DNA from: Brevibacillus brevis | Lineage (GTDB): Bacteria > Bacillota > Bacilli > Brevibacillales > Brevibacillaceae | Reading direction: 5' to 3' | DNA length: 64,000 nt | NCBI RefSeq assembly: GCF_900637055.1 | Contig: NZ_LR134338.1 | Location: 1,994,001 to 2,058,000, forward strand | In this document: piece after piece, positions 63,377 through 64,000 of the stretch | How positions within the stretch are numbered: the stretch's first letter is position 1 | Layout of the letters: every line of letters starts with the position of its first letter | The notes under the pieces: model-generated | Database searches by the model: none | What the model was told of the DNA's origin: nothing | Seen by the model: the letters and a program-made list of their open reading frames with translations, nothing else | Program-made: the position numbers and the translations under genes

Positions 63377-63946
63377 GTGAGTAATCCGACTATGTTCGAT
63401 CCATTCCCTGTCATCGAAACAGACAGATTGATCCTTCGACAACCTGATCAACAAGACATAGAAGATATTTTTGAAGTGTTGTCACATGAAGAGGTGGCGA
63501 GATATGTAGGGATAGCGAGGTTTCAATCGATTGCAGATGCTGAAAATGAACTTCGCTGGTATCGAGACTTATTTGAACAAAAACAGGGACTCAGGTGGGC
63601 GGTCACGGATCGTTCCACTGGAAAATTTCTTGGCAGCTGCGGCTACAAACATTATCATGCTGTACATAACAAAGCGGAGATTGGGTATGATCTGAATTTT
63701 TCGTGGTGGAATAAGGGGATCATGTCAGAAGCACTGCGGCCCATTATCGCGTACGGGTTTACACATATGCATGTAAACAGAATAGAAGCTGACGCAGATA
63801 CGCGAAATACGGCATCCATCCATTTGCTCCAAAAATTTGGCTTTCAAGTGGAAGGAATCCATCGGGAAACGGAATTTGAAAATGGGATGTACATTGATCT
63901 TGTGAAGCTGGCGCTACTTAGAAAAGAATATGAGTGGAATTCGTAA
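63377..63946 (+). CDS. GNAT N-acetyltransferase, RimJ/RimL type
   Basis: 189 residues from a GTG with AAGGAGG 8 bases upstream. The N-terminal ETDRLILRQPDQQD and the central GYDLNFSWWNKGIMSEALRPI block, which binds acetyl-CoA, followed by NRIEADADTRNTASIHLLQKFGF, are typical of the RimJ/RimL branch. It transfers acetyl from acetyl-CoA to an amine of a protein N-terminus or small molecule. The specific substrate is not readable. Last gene of the window; no clear terminator seen in the remaining 54 bases. Confidence 0.88.
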   Translation: MSNPTMFDPFPVIETDRLILRQPDQQDIEDIFEVLSHEEVARYVGIARFQSIADAENELRWYRDLFEQKQGLRWAVTDRSTGKFLGSCGYKHYHAVHNKAEIGYDLNFSWWNKGIMSEALRPIIAYGFTHMHVNRIEADADTRNTASIHLLQKFGFQVEGIHRETEFENGMYIDLVKLALLRKEYEWNS

Positions 63947-64000
63947 AAGAATCGGATTCCACAAGAGGCGGGGGAATGTACGGAATCTTTCATCGTACAG

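Overview
The window looks like chromosome of a Gram-positive, spore-former-type Firmicute, most likely Brevibacillus or a close Paenibacillaceae relative. This is inferred from mid-range GC, strong AGGAGG-type ribosome binding sites with frequent GTG/TTG starts, a trans-AT PKS/NRPS cluster of the Bacillus/Brevibacillus style, and the flanking gene set. No marker gene proves the genus.

Positions 1-55157 hold the 3' part of a giant trans-acyltransferase polyketide/non-ribosomal peptide cluster, all on the + strand. Five megasynthase genes (the first runs in from the left edge) are followed by an asparagine-synthetase-like amidotransferase, a stand-alone condensation-fold acyltransferase and a cytochrome P450, ending at a strong terminator. 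No KS is followed by an AT domain, and no AT, thioesterase or phosphopantetheinyl transferase is present, so the acyltransferase and the early biosynthetic genes must lie outside. The module order is: [..KR-ACP*-ACP] [KS0-ACP] [C-A-PCP] [KS-KR-ACP] [KS-DH-KR-ACP*-ACP] [KS-DH-KR-ACP] [KS-KR-ACP] [KS0 / DH-ACP] [KS-(ACP* insert)-DH-KR-cMT remnant-ACP] [KS-DH0-KR-ACP* / cMT-ACP] [KS0-oMT-ACP-ACP] [KS-carrier] [C-A(Ser)-nMT-PCP] [terminal C-like]. Here 0 or * marks loss of a key residue and / marks a protein boundary. Read by co-linearity this predicts an acyl chain amide-linked to an unidentified amino acid, then a hydroxyl, a run of about four double bonds, an alpha-methyl/beta-methoxy unit, a beta-keto unit and N-methylserine. 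A beta-ketoacyl-N-methylserine thioester is a natural precursor of a tetramic acid.

The most unusual features are four ACP-like domains lacking the phosphopantetheine serine (one inserted inside a post-KS linker), a C-methyltransferase shrunken by in-frame deletions next to a sister module with a dead DH but intact cMT, an internal ribosome binding site at a domain boundary, and a terminal condensation domain without its histidines.

Positions 55158-64000 are ordinary chromosome: a possible small RNA, two small minus-strand genes, a LysR regulator divergent from a formimidoylglutamase/glutamate-transporter pair, an FAD oxidoreductase preceded by a promoter with a near-perfect LexA box, a P-loop kinase, a DUF3238-like protein, a DoxX-like membrane protein with a 32-residue membrane peptide, and a GNAT acetyltransferase.
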